From NCBI GenBank assembly GCA_963796705.1, contig CAWCMK010000007.1, forward strand, positions 10,510 to 74,509: 64,000 nt of DNA, read 5' to 3'. Positions 8,685-19,000 of the stretch are shown here, one piece after another. Each line of letters starts with the position of its first letter. Position 1 is the stretch's first letter. The translations under genes and the position numbers were made by a program. Under the pieces are notes generated by a model. That model had not been told where the DNA came from and did no database searches. It was given only the letters and a program-made list of their open reading frames with translations. The DNA comes from VRUE01 sp963796705 (GTDB lineage Bacteria > Actinomycetota > Thermoleophilia > Solirubrobacterales > 70-9).

Positions 8685-11600
8685 CACTGTCCTCCCCCAC
8701 TCCGGCCGTGCGAGCGCCTCTTGCCTTGTCGGTGCTTACGATGGTGCTTCCTGCGGTGGTGAGGCTTGACGCACTGCCCGTGACGCTTGACCTTGCCCTT
8801 GGGGCAGGTCTTGGTCGGTTCGTTCCCGGGGACATGGTTGCCGCCGGTGCCGGTGATTGTGTTGACGTTCTGCGGGGCCGGCGTCGGGCTGCTGGCGCCG
8901 TGACACTCGTCCGAAGCTTTGCAACTGGGCGGCGGCGGCACATATGGGAAGCCGCCGTTTTCGCGGGCGTCATAGACCTTGACCAAGCTGCCGTTGATGT
9001 CCTGCGGCACCAGCGTGTCGCGGGTGAAGAAGTAGGCGTCGGTGCCGTCCGCAGTGGCGCTCAGCAGGCTCGTGTTGAAGGGGCTCACGCCGGTCGAGAT
9101 CAGGCTCGTCTTGCCGTTCTCCCACTCGTAGACGTCTTCGCGATTGTCGAGATCACTCGGCACCAGCGGATCGGTCGAGTTGAAGAACACCCGTCCGTCG
9201 TCGGTTAGGCTGAGTCCGTTGCGGGCGAGGGACGCTTCGCCGGTCGATCGAGCGTTGGTCGGAGTGCACGAGACGCAGGCGAGCCCTTCGCCCGTAGCGT
9301 CGTAACGGAAGACCTCGGCGTGCCTGCCGTTGATGTACCCGGTCAGCGGGATGGTCGAGGTGAAGACCGCGTCGTCCCCGTTCGGGGTGATCTGGAAGTC
9401 GCCCGTGTGCCGAGTGCCGCTTTCGTTGACTGAGTCGACCACCAGCGGGCTATCGGTGCGGGGGTCGGGCGCCAGCACAAGCGGGCCGAAGCTCGCCACG
9501 TTCGCGCCTTCGGAGCCGGCGTTGGTCGCGTACAAATTGCCGGCCGAGCTGACCGCAACCGACGTCGAGTTGCTGAGTACCTTTGCTCCGACATCCGGCC
9601 CGGGAGCCCTGCGGCCGTCGGCGTGGAAGCGCAGGATCTTGTTGCCCTCATCGACGTACACTTCGTGGCGAGTCGGATCGGCGAACATCTCGGTCGCGTT
9701 GGAGACTTCCCCCGCCCCGAATGTTTCCGTGGGGTTGCATTCCGAGTTGCACGTTGAGCCGTTGGGCAGAATCACGCGGCCGCTGCTGTCGAAGGCGAAG
9801 CGCGCGACTTCAACGCCACCGAAGCCGACGTAGAGCGTGCCCGTGGTCGGGTCGACCGCGACCCCTGTCTTCGGGGGAGATTCGTATTCCCAGGTCGAGA
9901 TGATGGTCGAGCCTTTGCCCTTCTGCCAACGCTCGATGTATCCGTAATAGCCCTCGTAGTAGACCCGTCCCTGATTGTCGACTGCGATGCCGATCGGCTG
10001 AGGAGCGCCGTCGACGTAGTTCCCGGCAATGAACGTCCCGTCTTCTTCGTATTCGAAGACTCGGTTGGCCGAGTTGTTTTCCTGGTGAATCGCTATGTAG
10101 AGCACGCCATTTGGGCCCACCGCGATCCCGGCGAATTCGTGGCCGAGGTTGGGTTCGAATTCCCCGTTGTTCTGCCAGCTCGTGATCAGGTGGCCTTCGG
10201 CGTCGTACTTGCGGATTACCTGTTGGTTGCCATCGGCCACGTAGACGTCGCCGTCTGAGGGCCCGCCGGAGTTATCGACCGCGACGAATTCCGGGTTTTC
10301 GGTCGCGCCGAAGGTGCCCTTGAATTGGTGTTCTTCCAGTGCCGGGTTGGGCCCGGTGGCGCCCGACTCCAGCGTCGAGACGAATTGTGGCGTCGCCGAT
10401 CCCGGCTGGTGGAGATAGAGATTGGGCTGGTTGGCCTCGCCATCCTGAGGTTCGCTGCTGCCGTCGAGCAGTTCGGGGCTGAGGAAATAGATGCTGCCGT
10501 TTTGGGCGGCGACGCCGCCGCCGCCGCCGACAGCGACGGCGTCGCAGTTGGCGGTTGCGGCCGTCGTGTTCCAGTGCTGGTTGACGGAGTTAGGAAGCGG
10601 GCTGCAGCTGTCTGAGTTGCCCGAACCGCCCGAGCCCTTGGAAACGAGGTGCAGGGTGGCCGAGGAGGCTCCGACCTGTGCTTCGTAGACGTCGGCCGAG
10701 TTGTCGCTGTCTTCGCCGTTGAGGCGGTCGGCGGTCGTGAAGTACACCGTGGACCCGTCTTCGGTCATCCCGTCGTAAAAGGCGCCGCTCGTCGTCCCCG
10801 GCGTCAGGTCGACGGTTTTCGACGAATCGCCGATGTTCATGTACAGGTGCCAGTAGCGGTTCCCCTTCGAGTCCTTGGAGATCAGCTGCCCGATCACGAC
10901 CCGCGAGCCGTCGGCCGAGACGTCGAGCTCGGCGAGGCCGTCCGAGGTGCAGTCCATCAGGCATGGGATGCTGCCGCCGCCGGGCAGCTTCGAGATAGCG
11001 TGGGTCGATTTGGTGGCGAGGTCGCGGTCGTAGATTGCCGGGCTGCCGGCGCCGCTCTCGAATTCCGAGCTCGAGCCGAAGATCAGGTGCTTGCCGTTGG
11101 CCGAGACGGGCTTCTTGACGAGCATGGCCGCGGTGGCGCTGGGGCCCGCGTTCAGCGATCCGGCCATTCCCTGAACGAGTTCCCCGTTCGGGAGGGCGAC
11201 CGGAACGCCGGTCGTACCGTCTGCGAAACAGGGTGAGCAGAGCCCGGAGCCGCCGAAGGCGAAGGTGTCCAGCGAGGCATCGGCCCCGGCCAGCGGCGAG
11301 GCGAACGATTCGGCCGAGTAGGGCAGGTTTGCCGGGATGCCGACGTAGGAGGTGCTCCAGCCGTCAGCACCTCGGGTGGCGACGTAGGGATCGAGGCCGT
11401 GGTTCGTCGGGTGTCCGCTGCCCGGGATCGCGCCGTCGTGAACCCCGTAGAGAACGCGGGTCGGGTCTTGCGCGTCGGGATAGCCACCGAACGGTTCCTG
11501 TTCGGCATTCAGATAGGACTCGACGTCATATCCGCCGGCGTTCGCCGCGGAGACGAGCTCGTAGGCGCGGCAGTCGGCGAGCAGCGCGGCGCCGGTCTGC

Positions 11601-13234
11601 TGGCGGACGTGGGCGTTGGCGCACTTGTCTTCGAGGACCGGCGTGTAGGGGAACGTCGTGAAAGTCTCTTCGGTGGATTCGGAGGTTCCGCTCTGATTCG
11701 TCGCAACGATCACGTAGTGATAGGTCGTCCCGGCCTGTAGGCCGGTCGCTTTCGTTGTTTCCGCGATCGAGACAAGCCCGGCGCCGACCGAGGGGCTCTC
11801 CGGAGTTTCATCGCAGGTTTCCGGTTCCGTCGTGCAGTCGCCGGTCCCGTAGAGGACGTGGTAGGTCGTCGGCGCGCCTTCCGGTGTGATTTCGAAATGG
11901 AAGACGACGCTGTCGGAGTGGACGTCGGTGATGTAAGGGTCTTCGACGACCGCCTGTTCGGAGGGAACGACTTCCTGCTCCTTGGTGCGAACGAATCCGT
12001 TGCTGTTAGCGACCTTCAGGCGGGTGTAATAGGTGCTCCCCTTGGTTAGGCCGGTGAGCGTGGCGCTGACCTTGGTCGGTGAGCTCCCGGAGATCGCCTG
12101 CCCCCCTTCGCATGGGGCTTCTTCTTCGAAGTAGATGTAGCCGTATTCGATCACGGTCCCGTATTCGAAGACGCATTCGCTCGTGGTAACGCCGTCGGGG
12201 TTGACCGAGGCATCGAGCTTCAAGGAGGTGCCCGTGATTTCCGACGGCGGTTCGTTCTGGACGTCGGGCAGGGTCACTTGGGTCTGCGGGGAGAAGATGG
12301 CAATTCTGTTTTCGTAGGCCAGGTAGTAGTAGCCGTTGACCCCGTTCATCGCGACCCAGCGCGGTTCCCCTTCATAGAGGAGGCCCGGCAGTTCGTTCCC
12401 GTGGGGATCGTATTCGACGCCTTCTTCGTATCTGGCGGAGAACACGATCCCGGAGACAGGATCGACGTTGAAGACGTTCGAGAAACCCGCCGGCAGGCTT
12501 TCGATCACTTCACCGCTCAGGGTGAACTTCATCAACCCGTGGCCTTCGAGCCCTCCCTGGTAGTCGATGAGTTCGTTGTTGGGCCCGGCCTGCAGTCGAT
12601 AGGAGTAGCCGTACTGGCTCATGTCGACGACGTTCCCGGTTTTCACGCCTTCCGGGTTGTATTCGTAGGCACGCTGCGAGAGAGGGGTGCCGGTCAGGAA
12701 GAAGTTCCCGGTGACCGGGCTGACCGCCATGTCGTCGGCGCCGTAGGGCAGCGGGAAGTTTCCGCCGACCGGCGCCCCGCTCGGTTCGAAGGCCCAGACA
12801 TGGCTATCGATGAAGGAGTAGTCGAGGTAGATGCGTCCCTGGTGCGGTCCGCCCGAGTTGTCCACGTCGAGCACCGGAGTCGCGCATCCGCAGGTGTCTT
12901 CGGGCGGGACTCCCATGTTGAGCACGTTGGTGCCATTGGCCGCCGGATCGGTGAACGGCAGGGGTTCGCCCTCCGAGTTGAATTTGAAGAGATTGAGGCC
13001 GCTCTGTGTCGTGACGGCGTAGACGTCTCCGGTCTGCTGGTCAACGGCGATGCTCGAGACTCCGCTCAAGGTGGTCGCCGCCGGCGAGCCGTTGAAATAT
13101 TTTTCGAATTCGTGAGGCGTGTACTGGACCGCCTCCGCCGGGGCGGTTGTGCAGAGTGGCACGGCCGTCGCCAGGCAGGCGCCGATGATCGCCAGGCGGA
13201 TGCGCCGCCCGAGCTTCACTTTCGAACCCGTCAT
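8684..13234 (-). CDS. Giant secreted propeller/FN3 protein, A2 of the module
   Basis: 1516 aa. ATG 13234 overlaps the stop of B1 (TGATG), implying translational coupling. Order: signal peptide (about 1-35), NHL/WD-like propeller repeats (about 40-320), two fibronectin III-like domains (about 325-525), the lineage motif VRQQ...LADCRAYELVS (about 540-560), a second propeller with SADGSRVV-type blades, an extra block of NHL-type repeats (about 955-1270) absent from A1, then a GGFPY-PPPP-C-DECHG segment and a tail very rich in His/Lys/Arg. Extracellular adhesion or polymer binding is a reasonable guess; nothing shows an enzyme. Confidence 0.85.
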   Translation of the reverse strand: MTGSKVKLGRRIRLAIIGACLATAVPLCTTAPAEAVQYTPHEFEKYFNGSPAATTLSGVSSIAVDQQTGDVYAVTTQSGLNLFKFNSEGEPLPFTDPAANGTNVLNMGVPPEDTCGCATPVLDVDNSGGPHQGRIYLDYSFIDSHVWAFEPSGAPVGGNFPLPYGADDMAVSPVTGNFFLTGTPLSQRAYEYNPEGVKTGNVVDMSQYGYSYRLQAGPNNELIDYQGGLEGHGLMKFTLSGEVIESLPAGFSNVFNVDPVSGIVFSARYEEGVEYDPHGNELPGLLYEGEPRWVAMNGVNGYYYLAYENRIAIFSPQTQVTLPDVQNEPPSEITGTSLKLDASVNPDGVTTSECVFEYGTVIEYGYIYFEEEAPCEGGQAISGSSPTKVSATLTGLTKGSTYYTRLKVANSNGFVRTKEQEVVPSEQAVVEDPYITDVHSDSVVFHFEITPEGAPTTYHVLYGTGDCTTEPETCDETPESPSVGAGLVSIAETTKATGLQAGTTYHYVIVATNQSGTSESTEETFTTFPYTPVLEDKCANAHVRQQTGAALLADCRAYELVSAANAGGYDVESYLNAEQEPFGGYPDAQDPTRVLYGVHDGAIPGSGHPTNHGLDPYVATRGADGWSTSYVGIPANLPYSAESFASPLAGADASLDTFAFGGSGLCSPCFADGTTGVPVALPNGELVQGMAGSLNAGPSATAAMLVKKPVSANGKHLIFGSSSEFESGAGSPAIYDRDLATKSTHAISKLPGGGSIPCLMDCTSDGLAELDVSADGSRVVIGQLISKDSKGNRYWHLYMNIGDSSKTVDLTPGTTSGAFYDGMTEDGSTVYFTTADRLNGEDSDNSADVYEAQVGASSATLHLVSKGSGGSGNSDSCSPLPNSVNQHWNTTAATANCDAVAVGGGGGVAAQNGSIYFLSPELLDGSSEPQDGEANQPNLYLHQPGSATPQFVSTLESGATGPNPALEEHQFKGTFGATENPEFVAVDNSGGPSDGDVYVADGNQQVIRKYDAEGHLITSWQNNGEFEPNLGHEFAGIAVGPNGVLYIAIHQENNSANRVFEYEEDGTFIAGNYVDGAPQPIGIAVDNQGRVYYEGYYGYIERWQKGKGSTIISTWEYESPPKTGVAVDPTTGTLYVGFGGVEVARFAFDSSGRVILPNGSTCNSECNPTETFGAGEVSNATEMFADPTRHEVYVDEGNKILRFHADGRRAPGPDVGAKVLSNSTSVAVSSAGNLYATNAGSEGANVASFGPLVLAPDPRTDSPLVVDSVNESGTRHTGDFQITPNGDDAVFTSTIPLTGYINGRHAEVFRYDATGEGLACVSCTPTNARSTGEASLARNGLSLTDDGRVFFNSTDPLVPSDLDNREDVYEWENGKTSLISTGVSPFNTSLLSATADGTDAYFFTRDTLVPQDINGSLVKVYDARENGGFPYVPPPPSCKASDECHGASSPTPAPQNVNTITGTGGNHVPGNEPTKTCPKGKVKRHGQCVKPHHRRKHHRKHRQGKRRSHGRSGGGQ

Positions 13235-15981
13235 CAGCCGGTCCTCCTCGCCGAGCTCGCGCGCCTATGTCGGCTGCGGTTGGCTTGTTTGCCACATGAC
13301 AGGCGGATCTTCGGCCGCGTGTTGGCGCGCCGATTGCTCTGGCCCGTCATTTCCACTGTCGCCCGCCGGACGTGCGAGCAGAGGTTTTCGGCGCTGGTCT
13401 GCAGGAGGCCGCGCTTGCCTCCGAGCAAGCTCAGCGTGAACCTGGTCACAGGCACGTCGGGGACCGTCTGGAAGCTGGTCCTCAACCCGCCGTTCTTGCT
13501 GCTGACGACGCCGTCAAGATTGACATCGACCTGGCCTTTGAGCGCGGCGAGGACGTCGGGCAGCTTGTGCCCGTACCCGGTGGCGAGGTAGACGGTTCCT
13601 TCCAGCGGCTTTTCGAGCAACGGGGATTCGGCGCGCGCGCTGCCCATCACGGAGTTGGCGGGACAGCTTTCGGCGGCAAATTGGACCTTGGTGCAGGTGT
13701 TGCCGATGTGGCCGTTGTCCAGGATCAACGCTGGCGGCATCGTCACAACGGCCTTCGCGATGTTCGCTTCGCCAGGCTTCGCTGTCAGAGTCGCCGTGAG
13801 CGCCGGGTTCTGGGTCCGCTTGTTGCCGCCGCGGAGCCGCAGGGCGAGCTTTGGCCCGAACGGCAGTTCGGAGCAGTTGGCAGCCTGGAACGGCACCGCC
13901 GGGCTGGCTTCGCCTCCCTGGTCCCCGAAGACCCGGGCCTGCAGCGAGAACCGGTCGCAGTTGGTCGGGTTGAGAGTAAAACCGGAGCGGTCGAGGTTGA
14001 TCAGGACCTGCCGCAGCCGCAGCGGGACGCCGTCGACGATCTGAGGCAAGGGATCGGAGACGGCCGTCAGCTGGGCGCTCGTCGGATCGACATGGATCGC
14101 GGCGCGAACCACGACGTTGCCGAGGTCGTAGGGCCCCGAGACGGCCGGCGTCACGACCGCCAGACTGAGCGGAGCGCCCTTGTAGGGGCCCGCCAGGTAG
14201 ACCGAGCCCGGCAGGTGCACCGGGTGGTCCCCGGCGCCGGCGGCGGTCGAGGAGCTCCCGATCCTGGAGCTGGCCGGGCAGCGCTGGCTGGCGAGCTCTT
14301 CGAGGCCCGAGACGGTGGTCGAGGCGGCGGCGAGGGTCGAGTCGGGGCAGTAGGTGACACCCGCCAGGGTGGCGCTGAAACCGGGGGGCGTGGTCACGTC
14401 CACCCCGGTCAGGTTCTGTTCGCCGTCAGCGCGATCCAGGGTCAGCGAGAAGGGAGAGTGCTGGCCCGCGGTCCGGTCGGCGACACCGCCGTGGAAGCTC
14501 GAGTTGAAGGAGCGCACGCCATTCGAGCAGCCGCTACCGCCCGGCCCGCTGGCGAGGGTGAAGTACTGGGTCGAGGTCTGTTCAGAGATCCCGGCGTCCC
14601 AGGGGGTGAAGGTGCTGCTCACCCCGTAGGTTCCACACTGGGTCGGCGTCGCCAGCAAAGCGCGTTCGGACCCGAAGAAGTGCATGTTGAATTCGGAGAA
14701 CGGGGTTTGCGGCAGATCCTGGAAGGAGATGGTCAGCTGCCCCGTCCGTTCGTCGGCGATCACCGAGCCCGCCAGCTTGACGTGGACGTTGTAGCCATTG
14801 GCGGTGAGGATCAGCCGGTAGCGATCACCGGGCAGCGGGGTCCCCAGGTAGATGTAGCCGGGTATCGGCCCGGGCAGGGCCGAACTGTTGACGCTCAGGG
14901 TCCCGACCTTCGAGTCCTCGGGGCAGTGCGCTTCTTCGCGGGTACCGATCGAAGCTTCGGCGTTCGAGCAGGAGGTCTTCCCGTCGGCGGCGTTCGGATT
15001 GATGGTGAGGCCGGCCGGCAGGGCCACGGTCGTGCCGCGAATCTCCGACGGCGAGGAGACGTTCGGGCTCGACTGCTGCGGGACCTGGAGGTCGACGTCG
15101 AGCCCGGAGGGGCTGTCGGTCGCGGTGCCGGTCGGCTGCGCGTAGAGGCTCGGGTTGAAGGTCAGCTGGTCGCAGCCCGTGGTCGGCGGGTACGGGGTGG
15201 TGGCGTTGGTCACGCCTCTGTCGTAGGAGGTGATGCTGACGTTGGCCGCCAGGTTCTGCTGGTCGCAGGTCGTCGGATTGCTGAGGAACGCCTTTTCGGG
15301 CGCGTTCGATCGGGTCGGTGGGTTCTGGCCTTCGAGGAACGAGTCCCACCCGGTCGGGAAGCGTTCGGCGTCGTTTTCCGAGGCTGCCGGCACGCCCCAG
15401 AGCTTCTCTTCGACGAAGGCGAGCGGCAGGAGGTGGGTGATGTTGACCGTGGTCACGTCGAGGCCGTAGTCGCTCTCGGTCCGCGAGTTGATCGACTGGA
15501 ATATCGGGAAATGCAGGAACGGGAAGGTCATGCCGATCAGGCCGGCATCGCCCGGATGGGGTTCGAGGTTGTATACGGCGATCAGACCGAAGCCTTCGGT
15601 GCCCGGCGGTTCGGCGTTGACGCTGATGGTCGCCGTCCCGACCTGTGTCTCGGGCGGGCAGTTTTCGGTGGCGAAGTCTTCCGCGTCACAGGTCGGCGTC
15701 GCGTGCGGGTCGCCGATCACCCCGGGAGGCATTTCGACGTTGATATCCCTGGCATCCTGACAATCGCAGGTGGGAGGAGGGATGTGCTGGGTATAGCGAT
15801 TTCCCACCCAGACCACGGTTTCGAGATTCGGGTGCCCGCCGGCCTGGGTGTTCGAGGGAGTCACTTCGAACTGGTAGATCGGGGAGTCCGCGGCAGCGCG
15901 CCCCGGCGCCAGTGCGGCGAGCAGGGCGACGGCGGCGATCGCGGTCGCGCAGAGCACGGGGATGATGCGCTTGCGTGTCAT
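13234..15981 (-). CDS. Giant secreted protein, B1 of the duplicated A/B module
   Basis: 915 aa from ATG 15981; the frame is open further upstream, but residues before this Met are low-complexity shadow of A1, and the Met is followed at once by a clear signal peptide (MTRKRIIPVLCATAIAA... ending GRAAA). Paralogue of B2 with the same block order: TQAGGHPNL, CDCQD, PSGLDVDL, GLTINPNAADG, PGDRYRLIL, TGQLTISF, KGAPLSLAVVTPA, and a basic tail rich in Arg and Ser. It begins 31 nt after the A1 stop and its own stop overlaps the A2 start. Function unknown. Confidence 0.85.
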   Translation of the reverse strand: MTRKRIIPVLCATAIAAVALLAALAPGRAAADSPIYQFEVTPSNTQAGGHPNLETVVWVGNRYTQHIPPPTCDCQDARDINVEMPPGVIGDPHATPTCDAEDFATENCPPETQVGTATISVNAEPPGTEGFGLIAVYNLEPHPGDAGLIGMTFPFLHFPIFQSINSRTESDYGLDVTTVNITHLLPLAFVEEKLWGVPAASENDAERFPTGWDSFLEGQNPPTRSNAPEKAFLSNPTTCDQQNLAANVSITSYDRGVTNATTPYPPTTGCDQLTFNPSLYAQPTGTATDSPSGLDVDLQVPQQSSPNVSSPSEIRGTTVALPAGLTINPNAADGKTSCSNAEASIGTREEAHCPEDSKVGTLSVNSSALPGPIPGYIYLGTPLPGDRYRLILTANGYNVHVKLAGSVIADERTGQLTISFQDLPQTPFSEFNMHFFGSERALLATPTQCGTYGVSSTFTPWDAGISEQTSTQYFTLASGPGGSGCSNGVRSFNSSFHGGVADRTAGQHSPFSLTLDRADGEQNLTGVDVTTPPGFSATLAGVTYCPDSTLAAASTTVSGLEELASQRCPASSRIGSSSTAAGAGDHPVHLPGSVYLAGPYKGAPLSLAVVTPAVSGPYDLGNVVVRAAIHVDPTSAQLTAVSDPLPQIVDGVPLRLRQVLINLDRSGFTLNPTNCDRFSLQARVFGDQGGEASPAVPFQAANCSELPFGPKLALRLRGGNKRTQNPALTATLTAKPGEANIAKAVVTMPPALILDNGHIGNTCTKVQFAAESCPANSVMGSARAESPLLEKPLEGTVYLATGYGHKLPDVLAALKGQVDVNLDGVVSSKNGGLRTSFQTVPDVPVTRFTLSLLGGKRGLLQTSAENLCSHVRRATVEMTGQSNRRANTRPKIRLSCGKQANRSRHRRASSARRTG

Positions 15982-16012
15982 CACGGGGATCAGCGTCTCG
16001 CTTGCGATCTGG

Positions 16013-19000
16013 CTAGGCACGGTTGTTCCCCCGCTTGTGCTTACGATGGTGCTTTGCCTTGTGCTTCCTCCGCTTCTGCTTGGGCTTCGACTTGTGCGCG
16101 CTCGGGTTGGGCGCGTTGCCGCGCGAGCCGAGGTCGCCTTCGCTGGTGACCGTCGGGGCGGCGGGCGCGGCGTTGCCTTCGCCATGGCACTCATCGGCGG
16201 CTTCGCAGGGCGCCAGGGCCGGTTCGTAGGGGAAGCCGCCGTCGGTGCGGGCGTCGTAGTAGGCGAGGAACGGGCCGTTGTGGTTCTGCGGCACGAGGAT
16301 GTCGCGGGTCGAGAAGTAGACGTTGACACCGTCGGCGCTGACCCCCGCGAGCCCTTCTTCGCCGGCGTTGCCGGAGCCGCCGTAAATCGCGTGTCTGGTC
16401 AAGGTCGTCCCGGTCCCGGTGGTGATCAGCTGGGGCCGGCCTTCGGTGTACTCGTAGACGTCCAGCTGTTCGTTGGTGTCGGTCGGGACCAGGGGATCCT
16501 TGGTGGCGAAGAACGTCCGCCCGTCGTTCGACATGAAGATCCCCATTTTGCTGGCTTCGACGTTGAAGGCCGGGGGCTGGCCGTCGGGGCGGCAGGAGAC
16601 GCAGATGAGCTTCCGCGCGGCCGGTTCGTAGGCGTACATCTCCTTGAGGCCCACGTTGTCGTAACCGGTCAGCTTGGTGGTGGTGATGAAAGCCATGTGA
16701 CCGTCGTTAGGCGAAACCTGCATACGGGTGATCGGGCCGTGTTCCCCGCTGGACGGGTTCAACGAGGCGACGAACTGCGGCTCGCCGTTGCGGTAGACGT
16801 AGAGGTTCTCCCTGTTCGGCGTCCCCTTCCTGCCGTCGAGCTGTTCGGGCGAGTAGAAGTAGATTTCGCCGGATTCAGAGGAAATCGAGTTGTCGGTGAG
16901 AGTTTCGCCGGTGACCGCCGCGACACCACATTGGGTCGTCCAGGTTGCGGTGCATTCGTCGCTGTTGCCGCTGCCTTCGGCTTCGGGCCCGGCTTTCGAG
17001 ACGAGCGTCAGTTTGTCCCCTTCCTCACTCCACATGTAGAGGTCGACGCTTTCGTCGGTGTCTTCGGAGGTGAGCTGTTCCGGCGAGGTGAAGAAAACCC
17101 TGGTGCCGTCGGCGGTCATGCCAACGTAGTTGACGTCTTTTTTGTCCGAGACTTCGTAGGTCACCGCGTCGTTGACCCTCATGTAGAGACGGGTGGGCTT
17201 CGGCGGTTCGTTGAAGTGGTTGTAGGGCGCGCTCGCCGTCGACATCAGGATGTGCGTCCCGTCCGTCGACACACCCGGGTGCGCGGGCGATGCCATCGAA
17301 CCGTAGCCGTATCCACCGTATTCGGGATTTACGCCTGGGAAGAGAATGGCCTCTTCGGTAGCGCTGGTGTTGCCGGGCTCCTGTTGGATGTCTTCGCCGT
17401 TCGCATCTTTGGAGATCAGCGCCGTCGTGCCGGTCGCCGCGTTGTAGTCATACGCCGAGCCGACCCCGGTCGTGAGCCCTCCGGGTGCGAATGCGATGTT
17501 GGTCGAGGAAATTGCCAGGTGGCTCAAATCCGGCGAGGGCTGGAACGCGCCTTTGCTTTCTTCGACATTCGGGATGCTTTCGAAGTTCTGTGGCCACCTT
17601 TCCAGCAGGTTTCCTTCACTGTCCCAGACGTACGGGATGCTATGGGGCGGCTGCGGTTCTCCTTCGAAGCCACCGTTTTCGCGGAAGTCCAGGAACTTGC
17701 TGAAGTTCGCGTTGGCAAATAGCGCGCCTGCGGCGGTTCCTTCATATCCCCGCAATCCGACCAGGTGGGTTTTCCAGCCGGTGTTCGTGCGGGTCGCGAT
17801 GTAGGTGTCGGCGCCAAGAGCATTGGTCGGTTCGGTTCCGTTGACGCCACCGAGGTATCCGTTGAAGGCGAACCTCGGGGGACTGACCGCGTAAGGATCC
17901 GCGTCGGGCTCGGCGTTGGTCAGCTCGACATTGCCGGTTTCTTCGGGGGAGACGAGCTCAAAGGCGCGACAGTCCGGCAGGTACTGGCTTTCGTTCTGCT
18001 GGCGCACGGTCGAGTTAGGGCAAGTCTGCGGGTAGAAGTTGAAGCTCTGGTCTTCGGTGCGAACCGCACCCCATTTACTTTCGGCGACGACCCTGAAGTG
18101 ATAGAGAACTCCCTGGAGTTCTGTGAGGTGCACCACGACGGCTTCGGAGGCGTTGCCGGCGGGTAGCGTTTGGCTCGGAGTGACCGAGCCATACTGGGTC
18201 GTCGGCCCGTATTCGATGTAATAGGTTGTTTCGAAGCCGTGCGGATTGACCTCTGCGTCGATGTCCGCCGACGTGGCCGTCAGATGGCTGCTCGTGGCGG
18301 CTTCGATCGAGGGCAGTTCGTAGGTTTTGAAGCTCTTATCGGTCCCCTTGGAGACGCCGATCGAGTTTTCGGCGACGACGCGATAGTGATAGGTGAACCC
18401 GGGTTCCAGGCCCGTGATTTCGGAGGAGACGTGGGTCAGTTCCGTCGTCACGCCGGCGTCTTCGCCAGGCGGAATCGCGGTCTTGTGACCGTAGGCGGTG
18501 GTCTGGCCCCATTCAAAGTAGTAATGGGTGTCTTCTCCGGTCCCTTCGTATTTGGCGTTGAGAAGGGCCGAGTTCTGGGTAATTTCCGTAGCCGCTTCGG
18601 TGCCAAGGCCTTTGACGTTGTGCGGTGTGATGGTCTTGTCGGCACCCCTGCCGATGACGTGCGGTTCACCGTTTGTCAGCACAAGGCGGTAGTGGTAGGT
18701 TTCCTCGCCAACGAGTCCCGGCAGGTTCGCGTGGACCGTCTCTTCGCTTGAAATCGGCGTCGACTCCGAGCAGTTCTGTTTGCTGCCGTAGGCGCTCGTC
18801 AGGCCGTATTCGAAATAGCATTCGGTGATCGGACCGACCCCATTGGGATCCGCAGTGCCGCTCACTTCGCTGTTCCCCGTCGGTTCGCCGGTTGTCGCCT
18901 TCGGGGTGGTTAGCCCGAGGTATTCGACTATGTAGCCGCTGGAGCCCGAGCCGATGGTGACGAAGAGGGTGTCGGTCGCTTCGTCGACGGCGAGGCCGTG

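Noticed and set aside
13372..16149. 925-codon open frame on the plus strand
   Set aside because: Antisense to B1, which has a signal peptide and a paralogue; the plus-strand frame has neither.
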